Source: JBJXHG01 sp046160865 (GTDB lineage Bacteria; Planctomycetota; UBA1135; GCA-002686595). From it: 19,142 bases of DNA. This document shows positions 7,959 to 14,155 of the stretch, piece after piece. The DNA lies in NCBI GenBank assembly GCA_046160865.1, contig JBJXHG010000169.1:1-19142 (forward strand), given 5' to 3'. The position numbers were made by a program, and so were the translations under genes. How positions within the stretch are numbered: position 1 is the stretch's first letter; each line of letters begins with the position of its first letter. The notes beneath the pieces are model-generated. The model had not been told where the DNA came from and searched no databases. It saw only the letters and a program-made list of their open reading frames with translations.

Positions 7959-8638
7959 CCGCGCGACGTCGACGGTCGGGATTCACGTTGCTCGAGCTGC
8001 TCATCGTGATGAGCCTGCTCGCGATCCTTGCGGGTGTCGTCGTCCCGGCCACCGGATCGATGCTGCGCTCGCAGGGCCGGCGCACGACGCTTCAGGAGAT
8101 GGAGCTGCTCGCCGACGCCGTCTTGGACTTCTACCGCGACACCGCGCAGTTCCCCGCAACGCCGCTCGATCTCCTGAGCAGTGCGGTGCCGGGGTGGTCG
8201 GGTCCGTATCTGCGCGGAGCAGTCGTGGACCCTTGGAGCAATCAATCGAGCTACGCCGTCGACGGTTTCGGAAACCCCTACTCGTTCGGCACGAGCGGGT
8301 ACGAGCTGACGATCGCGAGCGACGGACCCGACCGGACGCCGTCGACCGCCGACGACATCGATCTCGTCATCAGCGCGATTCCCGTGCTGCGCGAGCTCAC
8401 GATGGCGGAACTGCGGGTGATCAACGCGGCCGTCGCGCAGTACAACTCCGTGTTCCTGTCGACGACTCCGTTGTCCGGCAATTGGAGTGTGGCGCGCGCA
8501 GCACTCGAATCGGCTGGCTTCCTGCCGCCGAGCGCCAGCTACGACCGCGACGCGTGGGGAACCGACTACACGGGGAACCCGCCCGGCGTGAGTCCGCTGA
8601 CCGCGGTGATCTCACCGAACATCGCCGTCCCGCCGTGA
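7955..8638 (+). CDS. GspG-like pseudopilin with apparently duplicated globular domain
   Basis: A 227-residue pseudopilin. The leader MTARRRRSG is cut before F10 (FTLLELLIVMSLLAILAG), with Glu at mature position 5. The ATG at 7955 was chosen for the normal short basic leader and its ATGA overlap with the mini-ORF; an in-frame ATG at 7931 would give a 17-residue leader. The globular part contains the GspG pattern FYRDTAQFPATPLDLL, then WSGPYLRG, VDPWSN and a final SDGPDRTPSTADDI that matches the GspG Ca-site region. Unlike usual GspG (~140-150 aa), a further ~75 residues follow (AVAQYNSVFLSTTP ... YDRDAWGTDY), which seem to repeat the same order of elements. It ends the secretion operon; the next sequence is an unrelated gene remnant. 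Confidence 0.88.
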   Translation: MTARRRRSGFTLLELLIVMSLLAILAGVVVPATGSMLRSQGRRTTLQEMELLADAVLDFYRDTAQFPATPLDLLSSAVPGWSGPYLRGAVVDPWSNQSSYAVDGFGNPYSFGTSGYELTIASDGPDRTPSTADDIDLVISAIPVLRELTMAELRVINAAVAQYNSVFLSTTPLSGNWSVARAALESAGFLPPSASYDRDAWGTDYTGNPPGVSPLTAVISPNIAVPP

Positions 8639-8885
8639 TGAGTTCGCACTGCGCGCGGACATGGTTGGCGATGCGCGCAAGATCACGGGCGCCGAGGACT
8701 TCTCGTTCTACGCGCGCAGAGTGCCGGGGCTGTTCGTGTTCCTGGGCGTCACGCCGCGAGCGCAATGCGCGACCGCTGATTCGAATCACTCGCCGGGCTT
8801 CTTCGTCGACGAGAGCGCGCTCCCGGTCGGCGCGAAGGCGCTGGCGAACTTGGCCGCGGATTGGCTCGCGGCCAATCCGCAGTGA
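8637..8885 (+). pseudogene. 3' remnant of an M20-family amidohydrolase
   Basis: The reading frame gives DEFALRADMVGDARKITGAE, then DFSFYARRVPGLFVFLGVTP and HSPGFFVDESALPVGAKALA before a TGA at 8883. This matches the C-terminal ~80 residues of M20D amidohydrolases/carboxypeptidases (GAEDFSF, HSPxFxVDExALPVG are family hallmarks). The rest of the enzyme, roughly 350 residues including most metal ligands and the dimerisation domain, is missing: upstream sequence belongs to the pseudopilin gene in another frame. Similarity begins almost exactly at the pseudopilin stop, so a deletion or insertion probably joined the two. An ATG at 8661 could start a 74-residue product, but it could not be an active enzyme. 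Confidence 0.8.
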
Positions 8886-8891
8886 ACGACA

Positions 8892-8929
8892 GGTCGCGCT
8901 CGCAGCACTTGCGTGCCACGAGCGCGACC
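8892..8929. terminator. Bidirectional hairpin between convergent genes
   Basis: An 11-bp perfect inverted repeat, GGTCGCGCTCG (8892-8902) and CGAGCGCGACC (8919-8929), with a further inner GCAC/GTGC pairing in the loop. It lies between the amidohydrolase remnant and the stop of the minus-strand gene at 8956. There is no T-run, so rho-independent termination is only inferred. Confidence 0.5.
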
Positions 8930-8955
8930 ATGTGCTCTCGTCGTTTGCCGTCCGA

Positions 8956-9420
8956 CTACGTGGGCTGATACGTCATCGCACGACGCTCGCCCCGGGTCTT
9001 GATCTTCTTCTCGGCGATCAGCTTCTGCATCGTCGGGCGCATCGAAGTGCTGTCCGTACCGAGGGCGGCCGAGATCTGCTCGCCGCGTTGGCCCGGGTTC
9101 TTCGTGACGTAGTCGAGCAGGAGGTCCGGCGTGACCGACGCCTTGCGGACGCCCGTGCCGCTCGACATCACGACACCGTCGAGCGCCAGCACGGCACTCA
9201 AGGTGCCGCGCGCTTCTTGCAGCGCACGCTTCGTCGCTGCGTCGTCGCAAGCCTGAAGCGCCTTGTCGATCGACTTGAGCGCCTGGCTCATGTGACGCGT
9301 CGTCGGATTCGCCTTCGCCTGTTTCCTCGCGGCGCGCGACTTCACCTGGGCGATGCGCGCTTCGAGATCCTGGATCAGTTGTTCGGTCGTCCGCCGAACG
9401 CGCGTTGTTGTGGCAGCCAT
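8956..9420 (-). CDS. Small basic DNA-binding-like protein with GQRGEQI domain (paralogue 2)
   Basis: A 154-residue protein. The N-terminal part (about 1-90) is helical and charged (TTEQLIQDLEARIAQVKSRA), likely a coiled coil. The C-terminal ~50 residues (KNPGQRGEQISAALGTDSTS ... LIAEKKIKTRGERRAMTYQP) look like a small winged-helix module: a helix, a Ser/Thr-rich recognition-like helix and a basic beta hairpin. The same module ends the neighbouring upstream gene, so the two are tandem paralogues. Two starts are possible: ATG 9420 (preceded by purine-rich GGAAAGAAAGAG) and ATG 9462, which overlaps the upstream gene's stop by 14 bp and adds 14 residues. DNA or chromatin binding is inferred from charge and fold; no named family is certain. 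Confidence 0.75.
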   Translation of the reverse strand: MAATTTRVRRTTEQLIQDLEARIAQVKSRAARKQAKANPTTRHMSQALKSIDKALQACDDAATKRALQEARGTLSAVLALDGVVMSSGTGVRKASVTPDLLLDYVTKNPGQRGEQISAALGTDSTSMRPTMQKLIAEKKIKTRGERRAMTYQPT

Positions 9421-9448
9421 GACTCGCTCTTTCTTTCCGGCGGTGGCC

Positions 9449-9862
9449 TTACGCGGGGGCATAGGTCATCCCGCGGCGCTGGCCCTTCGTCTTGACCTTC
9501 TTGGCTGCGATGAGCTTCTTCATCGGAAGACGGATCGTCTTCGCGTCCGAGCGCATGGCCTTCGCGATTTGCTCGCCGCGCTGACCGGGATTCGACTTCA
9601 CGTGCGCAAGCAAACGCGCGCTCATCTCGTCGAGGCCTTCGCTCGTGCGCTTGCCGCCGCGCACCTTGTTCTTCGAGCCAGCGGGTCGACCCGCCTTGCG
9701 ACGGAGGCCGCCGCCTCGCGTGGCGCTGGGCGCGCCGCCGAGACCTGCCAGGGCAGACGAGACTTGGTCGAACGCCGACTGCCGGACCAGCGCTTCGACT
9801 TGCTCCGCAAACGATTCGAGGAGCGTGGAAATGGATGCTTGAACTGAATTGTTCTTTGCCAT
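9449..9862 (-). CDS. Small basic DNA-binding-like protein with AT-hook-like and GQRGEQI domain (paralogue 1)
   Basis: A 137-residue, strongly basic protein. The first ~45 residues are helical (VQASISTLLESFAEQVEALV). The middle contains KAGRPAGSKNKVRGGKR, an AT-hook-like GRP core in a Lys/Arg/Gly-rich stretch. The C-terminal ~50 residues (SNPGQRGEQIAKAMRSDAKT ... KKVKTKGQRRGMTYAP) match the winged-helix-like module of the downstream gene almost position by position. ATG 9862 (MAKNNSVQ) was preferred to an upstream ATG at 9919, which lies in a likely promoter. The gene is first of a two-gene minus-strand unit. A nucleoid-associated or regulatory role is inferred; there is no catalytic motif. 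Confidence 0.75.
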   Translation of the reverse strand: MAKNNSVQASISTLLESFAEQVEALVRQSAFDQVSSALAGLGGAPSATRGGGLRRKAGRPAGSKNKVRGGKRTSEGLDEMSARLLAHVKSNPGQRGEQIAKAMRSDAKTIRLPMKKLIAAKKVKTKGQRRGMTYAPA

Positions 9863-9904
9863 AACTGTGGGACTCGCAGAGGGGTTGGCGAGCGAGCTGT
9901 AGAA

Positions 9905-9933
9905 CTGATACTGGATCACGCCAACAGATTCAA
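9905..9933 (-). promoter_or_regulatory. Candidate sigma-70 promoter for the two GQRGEQI genes
   Basis: On the minus strand TTGAAT (9928-9933) and TATCAG (9905-9910) are separated by 17 bp, about 40 bp upstream of the ATG at 9862. Each box matches the consensus at four of six positions. This is one of the few AT-rich stretches in the window. Confidence 0.4.
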
Positions 9934-9987
9934 CGTGTTTTGCCGATCAATCGATGTTTTTGGAGATGCGGCCCATGGATCGTCGTC

Positions 9988-10325
9988 ATAGCAGTCCGTG
10001 GTGAAAGTGCTTCGAGCGCGAAAGCCATCCGTTTGTGTCGGAACAAGGAGCTTGACCGCAGGCGAATCCTCGTGATTCGCCGAGGATCGAGCGACGCCGT
10101 GCTGACGCGAACGGGCCGCTTTCGGGCTGAATGACTTTCGCCACGGGCTGATAGCAGTCCGCGGTGAAAGTGCTTCGAGCGCGAAAGCCATCCGTTTGTG
10201 TCGGCCCCGTACATCGAAGGGCGAGCTTGACCGCAGACGAATCCTCGTGATTCGCCGAGGATCGAGCGACGCCGTGCCGGTGCGAACGGATGGCTCTCGG
10301 GCCGAATGACTTTCGCCACGGGCTG
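9988..10325. repeat. Two tandem imperfect ~170-bp repeats
   Basis: Copy 1 spans 9988-10150 and copy 2 spans 10151-10325. Both start with ATAGCAGTCCG and end with GACTTTCGCCACGGGCTG. Blocks shared almost without change are GTGAAAGTGCTTCGAGCGCG...TTTGTGTCGG and GAATCCTCGTGATTCGCCGA...GACGCCGTG; between them is a variable stretch (6 bp in copy 1, about 18 bp in copy 2). Each unit has two competing hairpins, CGAATC/GATTCG and ATCCTCG/CGAGGAT. Both strands have long open frames here, but they are Arg/Ser-rich and repeat with the unit, so I see no gene. The array is in the 618-bp gap between divergent genes and ends next to the long palindrome. Confidence 0.85.
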
Positions 10326-10329
10326 CCAG

Positions 10330-10420
10330 CCCGCATTTCTCACCACGCCTTGTTGCGCTTGCGCCAACTCGCTCGGATCGAGTTGGCGCAAGCGCAACAA
10401 GGCGTAGCGAGAAATGCGGG
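10330..10420. repeat. Near-perfect palindrome, 42-bp arms (dispersed repeat copy 1)
   Basis: The left arm (10330-10371) starts CCCGCATTTCTCACCACGCC and the right arm (10379-10420) ends GAGAAATGCGGG. The arms match at 40 of 42 positions around a 7-nt loop, CTCGGAT. As RNA or single-stranded DNA this would form one very stable hairpin. Each arm is a copy of the terminal motif of the dispersed repeat family found again at 11338, 12594, 13979 and 19017. It lies about 60 bp upstream of the AsmA-like gene. Confidence 0.9.
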
Positions 10421-10480
10421 CGAGAGCGATTCCCTCCACAGCGGTCGTCGAACCCAGTTCGCGTGCCTATCCTGGTGGCC

Positions 10481-11302
10481 ATGTCGGTCAAGAAGAAGAT
10501 CCTGATCGGGCTTCCCTTGCTCCTCGTGCTCTTGCTCGCTGTGGCGTACGCCTCCATCGACGAGCTTGCGGCAACGGCGGTCGAGAAAGGCGGCGCGCGT
10601 GCGCTGGGCGTGGCAACCACGCTCGACCGGATCGAGCTGAAACCCTTCCGAGGGCAGGGGAGCGTCAAAGGACTGGAGGTGTCGAACCCGCCGGGCTTCA
10701 AGACGCCCTGGTTCATGAGACTCTCGGAAGGCGACGCGTCGCTCGAGGTCAGCACGGTGCTCGAGGACCAGGTCGTAATGGACTTCATCGAGCTCCGCGG
10801 GATCGAGATCTATCTCGAGAAGACGAAGGACACCGCCAACTACGAGGTGCTCCTCGAAACCATGAAGAAGGAGGAGCAAACGGCACCGCCCAGCGAGAGC
10901 GGGAAGAAGTTCCTCGTCCGCCGGATCGTGCTCGAGGACATCACGGTGCACGCGGTCCATCCGGGCTTTGGCCGCAAGAGCAGAACGCTCGACGTGAAGA
11001 TCGACGAGATTCTGCTCGAGAACGTGGGGAGCGGCACCGACTCCGGCCTCGTCATGTCCCAGCTCATGGGCACGATCGTCAAAGCCACGCTCGCGGCAGT
11101 CATCGATCAGGGCGTGAAGCTTCCGGTGGAGATCACGAAGGATCTCGGAACAGGCCTCGCGGGACTCGGCAAGAGCGGGGTCACGGTCACAGTGAAGGTG
11201 GCGGGCAAAGTGATCGAGGGCGCCGAGAAGGTGATCGGCGGAGCGGTGAAGGGCGTCGCGGGCACGATCGACGACATTTTCGGTGGCAGCGACGACAAGT
11301 AG
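10481..11302 (+). CDS. AsmA-like membrane-anchored protein
   Basis: A 273-residue protein with a basic start and one hydrophobic anchor (KKKILIGLPLLLVLLLAVAY, about 4-24) followed by a periplasmic region. The segment after the anchor (ATAVEKGGARALGVATTLDR, then IELKPFRGQGSVKGLEVSNP) is typical of the N-terminus of AsmA/DUF748-type proteins, in which beta-strand repeats form a groove for lipid transport between membranes. This protein is much shorter than AsmA or TamB. The C-terminal half is Gly/Val/Lys-rich (TVTVKVAGKVIEGAEKVIGG) and amphipathic. ATG 10481 was chosen over ATG 10463 because it puts the lysines directly before the anchor. The gene stands alone between two copies of the dispersed repeat. 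The family is likely; the substrate is unknown. Confidence 0.7.
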   Translation: MSVKKKILIGLPLLLVLLLAVAYASIDELAATAVEKGGARALGVATTLDRIELKPFRGQGSVKGLEVSNPPGFKTPWFMRLSEGDASLEVSTVLEDQVVMDFIELRGIEIYLEKTKDTANYEVLLETMKKEEQTAPPSESGKKFLVRRIVLEDITVHAVHPGFGRKSRTLDVKIDEILLENVGSGTDSGLVMSQLMGTIVKATLAAVIDQGVKLPVEITKDLGTGLAGLGKSGVTVTVKVAGKVIEGAEKVIGGAVKGVAGTIDDIFGGSDDK

Positions 11303-11337
11303 CGTCAGCGCGATGGCGGGATCCTCGCGGCTCCGAG

Positions 11338-11376
11338 CGAGTTGGCGGGACCGCAGCAGGGCGTGGTGAGAAGTGC
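11338..11376 (+). repeat. Dispersed repeat copy 2
   Basis: CGAGTTGGCGGGACCGCAGC followed by AGGGCGTGGTGAGAAGTGC, closely matching the right arm of the 10379-10420 palindrome. It lies just downstream of the AsmA-like stop and just upstream of the DUF1801 gene. A left arm is not visible. Confidence 0.7.
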
Positions 11377-11399
11377 CAGCTGAGATTGGAGTGAACAGG

Positions 11400-11993
11400 A
11401 TGGTCGGCAAAACACCTGAGCAGTCGGTGAAAGTTGTGAAGAAGGCTTCCGCCAAGCGGATCGCTGTGAAGTCAGCCAAGGCCAAATCATCCGTCCGCGC
11501 GGCCACGAAGGCTGCGGCGAAAAAACCGCCCACGCACGATGCAGTGCTCAAAGCCGCCGCAAGCAAGAGCAAGGGCCGCGCGAGAACCACGAAGCCGACC
11601 CTACTCTCAGGCGGCAACCCTCAGATCGCGAAGGGCTACGGCGACGGCCCGGTTCTGGCGTACATCGCTGCGATGCCGGGCTGGAAACGCGACGTTGGAC
11701 GACGCCTCGACGCGCTCATCGTGCGCACCGTTCCAGGCGTGAACAAAGCGGTCAAATGGAACTCGCCGCTCTACGGTATCGCGGGCCAAGGCTGGTTCCT
11801 CGGCGTGCATGTCTTCACGAAGTACGTCAAGGTCGCTTTCTTCCGCGGCGCAGCGCTGCGTCCTCCCCCGCCCGGTCCGTCCAAACAAAAAGAAGTGCGC
11901 TACCTCGACATCCACGAGGGTGACCCGCTCGACGAAGCCCGGTTCGCCGCTTGGGTGAAGCAAGCCAGCCAATTGCCCGGCGAGCGAATGTGA
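11400..11993 (+). CDS. DUF1801 protein with Lys/Ala-rich N-terminal tail
   Basis: A 197-residue protein. Residues 1-65 are a Lys/Ala/Ser-rich, histone-H1-like tail (KKASAKRIAVKSAKAKSSVR and AATKAAAKKPP). Residues about 75-190 are a DUF1801 (YdhG/Fra-like) domain: DGPVLAYIAAMPGWKRDVGR, VPGVNKAVKWNSPLYGI, GWFLGVHVFTKYVKVAFFRG and a final ARFAAWVKQAS helix. DUF1801 is a small alpha/beta fold with poorly known roles (one member is reported as an iron chaperone). ATG 11400 follows TTGGAG at 8 nt; an upstream ATG at 11373 overlaps repeat copy 2. The tail suggests binding to nucleic acid, like the two basic proteins upstream, but this is inference. A second DUF1801 gene follows. Confidence 0.8.
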   Translation: MVGKTPEQSVKVVKKASAKRIAVKSAKAKSSVRAATKAAAKKPPTHDAVLKAAASKSKGRARTTKPTLLSGGNPQIAKGYGDGPVLAYIAAMPGWKRDVGRRLDALIVRTVPGVNKAVKWNSPLYGIAGQGWFLGVHVFTKYVKVAFFRGAALRPPPPGPSKQKEVRYLDIHEGDPLDEARFAAWVKQASQLPGERM

Positions 11994-12054
11994 GTGGCCG
12001 TGCGATACGCATGCGTCGTATGACCGCGCGCCAAGTCAGCGAGTGACAACAGCC

Positions 12055-12540
12055 ATGAAGAAGGCGACTACGTCCATGAAGGAGAAGCACGGCTCGAAGG
12101 ACGGGAAAAGCCGGAAGCCGCTCGCTGCGAAAAGGAAGGAGCCAAAGGATTGGCGGAGCGAGACGCTCGCTCGAGTCCGAAAGCTCATCCAGCAGGCTGA
12201 CCCCGATGTGATCGAGGAAGTGAAATGGCGAAAGCCGTCGAACGCGATGGCAGGCGTTCCGGTGTGGTCGCACGCGGGCATCCTCTGCACCGGCGAAACC
12301 TACAAGAGCGTCGTGAAGCTGACGTTCGCGAGCGGCGCGTCGCTCGCTGACCCCGCGGGTCTGTTCAACTCCAGCCTCGAAGGCAACACGAGGCGTGCCA
12401 TCGATTTTCACGCGGGCGACGAGATCGATGAAAGGGCGTTGAAGGCGCTCATTCGCGCCGCCGTGGCACGGAACACGTCGAAGCAACCGACCGCTGGCAC
12501 CGCCCGCGCTCCAAAGAGCCGTCTGCCCCGACCGTCGTGA
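12055..12540 (+). CDS. Second DUF1801 protein with Lys-rich N-terminus
   Basis: A 161-residue protein with a Lys-rich first ~35 residues (MKKATTSMKEKHGSKDGKSR) and a DUF1801 domain (about 35-145): ETLARVRKLIQQADPDVIEE, VKWRKPSNAMAGVPVWSHAG, VVKLTFASGASLADPAGLFN and AIDFHAGDEIDERALKALIR. The conserved KW..P core of DUF1801 is present. It belongs to a different subgroup from the gene upstream: only the fold pattern and a few residues are shared. ATG 12055 was chosen; a GTG at 12043 is in frame and would add four residues. The 61-bp gap to the upstream gene allows co-transcription. The stop is followed by repeat copy 3. Cellular role unknown. Confidence 0.78.
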   Translation: MKKATTSMKEKHGSKDGKSRKPLAAKRKEPKDWRSETLARVRKLIQQADPDVIEEVKWRKPSNAMAGVPVWSHAGILCTGETYKSVVKLTFASGASLADPAGLFNSSLEGNTRRAIDFHAGDEIDERALKALIRAAVARNTSKQPTAGTARAPKSRLPRPS

Positions 12541-12593
12541 GCTGCGATGCCGGCTTGGCGCTCGCCTGCTGCGCCGCCGAGCGACGAGCGCAG

Positions 12594-12692
12594 CTGACCT
12601 GATTGCTCGGCGAGGATCGATTCGGATCCAACAACGCCGCTTCGAACGAGTTGCCGCAACCGCAGCGGGACGTGGCGAGAAATGCGGGTTAG
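12594..12692 (+). repeat. Dispersed repeat copy 3 (long form)
   Basis: It runs from AGCTGACCTGATTGCTCGGC, through GAGGATCGATTCGGATCCAA and CAACGCCGCTTCGAACGAGT, to GACGTGGCGAGAAATGCGGG and TTAG. The last 46 bp (12647-12692) match the palindrome arm at 10379-10420. The first part matches the last ~50 bp of the window (19093-19142). It starts about 50 bp after the second DUF1801 stop. Confidence 0.8.
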
Positions 12693-12799
12693 GTCTGCCG
12701 CAGTGCCCGAGTACTGCAGTCCAACGACGGGGTTCGGGCACACGCGGTTCAGCGGGTCGGCCACGCGTCGTGACACGCCAACTCACACGGAGTCAAGCC

Positions 12800-13414
12800 A
12801 TGAAGAACAAGGCACAAGCGGAACTCGCCCCGACCGTCGTCTCCCCTCACAGTCGCGGCACGCGAGTCGCGCGCGCATTCTGCGCCCTCGCAACCACAGT
12901 GGCTCCAACACTCGCGACGGGCGAGCCAGGAGGAGGCGCCTCCGCGAAACAGCCCGACGCCATCCGCCCGTTCCGCGTCGACATTCCGGAAGCGGCACTC
13001 GTCGATCTCCGCCGACGCGTGGTGGCGACTCAGTGGCCCGAACAAGAGACCGTCGCAGATGAGTCGCAGGGCGTGCAGCTCGCGGTGATCCAGAAGCTCG
13101 CGCGCTACTGGGCGACGGAATACGACTGGCGCAAGTGCGAGGCGAAGCTGAACGCCCTGCCGCAGTTCATCACCGAGATCGACGGGCTGGACATCCACTT
13201 CATTCACGTCCGCTCGAAGCATGAAAACGCATTGCCGATGATCGTCACGCACGGCTGCTGGCGAGACCGTGATCAACACCTGCTTTCGATGCCATCAGAC
13301 CGTCACGGATCGCGACTTGGTCTTCACCCGCTACGCACCTTGAACCGCGCGCAGATCGCCGAGAGCGGGCAGCGTGTGGCGCGCGCGATCTCGTCGCGTC
13401 GCTTCGGCGCGTAG
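12800..13414 (+). pseudogene. Epoxide hydrolase N-terminal fragment (truncated, 3' junction)
   Basis: Residues 1-152 are real: an export-type N-terminus (RVARAFCALATTVAPTLATG) followed by the epoxide hydrolase N-terminal domain (about 55-152; IRPFRVDIPEAALVDLRRRV, YDWRKCEAKLNALPQF, ITEIDGLDIHFIHVRSKHEN, ending LPMIVTHG). In intact enzymes THG is followed by WPGS and the ~280-residue alpha/beta-hydrolase domain with the catalytic Asp, Tyr and His; all of that is absent. After 13255 the frame reads unrelated Arg-rich sequence to a stop at 13414, while a different frame there encodes a cytochrome P460 end. GGAG 7 nt before ATG 12800 supports the start. The protein could not be an active hydrolase. 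Confidence 0.8.
13257..13343 (+). pseudogene. C-terminal remnant of a cytochrome P460-type gene
   Basis: In the frame +1 to the epoxide hydrolase fragment the sequence reads GETVINTCFRCHQTVTDRDL then VFTRYAP and TGA. CFRCH is a c-type haem CXXCH motif, and CXXCH followed by DRDxVFTRYAP is the characteristic end of cytochrome P460-family proteins. Only about 28 codons remain. The junction with the epoxide hydrolase fragment is at about 13256-13260, so a deletion probably fused two neighbouring genes. Confidence 0.7.
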
Positions 13415-13426
13415 TGGTGCTCGCGC

Positions 13427-13933
13427 TCACTTGCGCGGGCTGGGCACGTGTTGATCGACGAGGATCGGGTTGCCGTCGGGATCGAACAGCATCAGTCCAG
13501 CAGGTCCAGACGCGGACTCGTCGACTTCGGACGCCAACGCCACGCCGTCGCTCTTGAGCGATCGCTGGATCCTTCGCACGTCATCGAAGTCGGACAGCGT
13601 GTTCATGGAGCGGTCCCAGCCGGGATTGAACGTCAGGGTGTTCTTCTCGAACATCCCTTGGAAAAGCCCAATCGTGGCGGTGTCGTTCTGCAAGATCAGC
13701 CAGTTCTGCGCCGGGTCGCCGGCCACCGACCGAAAGCCGAGCTTCTCGTAGAACGCGCGAGACGCGGCCAGATCCTTGACGGCGAGGCTCACGGAGAAGT
13801 TGCCGAGCTGCATGTGCGCAGTTCCTTTTTCTTGACTGGGTTTCGGAGCGGGTGTCGACGCGCAACCGACGAGAAGGCACCCGAGCACACGAGCGGTGAA
13901 TCGTCTCACGGACAGTTCCAAGTAGGCCTCCAT
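13427..13933 (-). CDS. VOC (glyoxalase/bleomycin-resistance) family lipoprotein
   Basis: A 168-residue protein with a lipoprotein signal (RFTARVLGCLLVGC, lipobox LVGC) and one VOC domain of ~120 residues: FSVSLAVKDLAASRAFYEKL, GFRSVAGDPAQNWLILQND, and the ending LMLFDPDGNPILVDQHVP. VOC domains pair beta-alpha-beta-beta-beta units to form metal sites or small-molecule pockets; the substrate cannot be told. Two starts compete. ATG 13933 gives the lipoprotein form. ATG 13813 (MQLGNFSVSLAV) has a better ribosome site (AAGGA, 9 nt away) and would give a cytoplasmic 128-residue protein. I prefer the long form because the signal peptide is well formed. It faces the epoxide hydrolase fragment with only 12 bp between stops. 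Confidence 0.8.
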   Translation of the reverse strand: MEAYLELSVRRFTARVLGCLLVGCASTPAPKPSQEKGTAHMQLGNFSVSLAVKDLAASRAFYEKLGFRSVAGDPAQNWLILQNDTATIGLFQGMFEKNTLTFNPGWDRSMNTLSDFDDVRRIQRSLKSDGVALASEVDESASGPAGLMLFDPDGNPILVDQHVPSPRK

Positions 13934-13978
13934 TCGTGCCGGACGGTTCCGTGTCCGCTCCGGCATGGTATGCGACTC

Positions 13979-14077
13979 GCCCGCAGCCCTCACCACGTGC
14001 GTGGCGCTGTCGCGCGAGCGTGCTCGGGGTCGCAGCGGAGGCGACCGCAGCCGGACGCGGTGAGAGATGCGGGCTAG
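13979..14077. repeat. Dispersed repeat copy 4 (inverted arms)
   Basis: The left arm GCCCGCAGCCCTCACCACG (from 13979) and the right arm CGCGGTGAGAGATGCGGGC (14056-14074) are imperfect inverted copies of the family end, followed by CTAG. The sequence between them includes GACCGCAGCCGGACG, as in the other copies. It lies between the VOC lipoprotein gene and the end of the HMA-fold gene. Confidence 0.65.
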
Positions 14078-14155
14078 CGCGACAGCGATCCGGTCGCGAG
14101 CGGTCAGCGCGGCGCACTCGACACTCGTCCACTCCTTCGAGTTCGGTGACGGCGA

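Noticed and set aside
9988..10325. CRISPR array or Sec/attC-type array
   Set aside because: Only two units of ~170 bp with long shared blocks and no short regular repeat-spacer pattern.
9916..10788. 290-codon minus-strand open frame across the tandem repeats
   Set aside because: It repeats with the DNA units, overlaps the AsmA-like gene and shows no protein features.
10414..11394. 326-codon + strand frame overlapping the AsmA-like gene
   Set aside because: Arg/Gly/His-rich shadow; the frame at 10481 has a clean membrane anchor and normal composition.
12006..12020. Palindrome ACGCATGCGT upstream of the second DUF1801 gene as an operator
   Set aside because: Only 10 bp, no partner site and no regulator nearby; could be chance.
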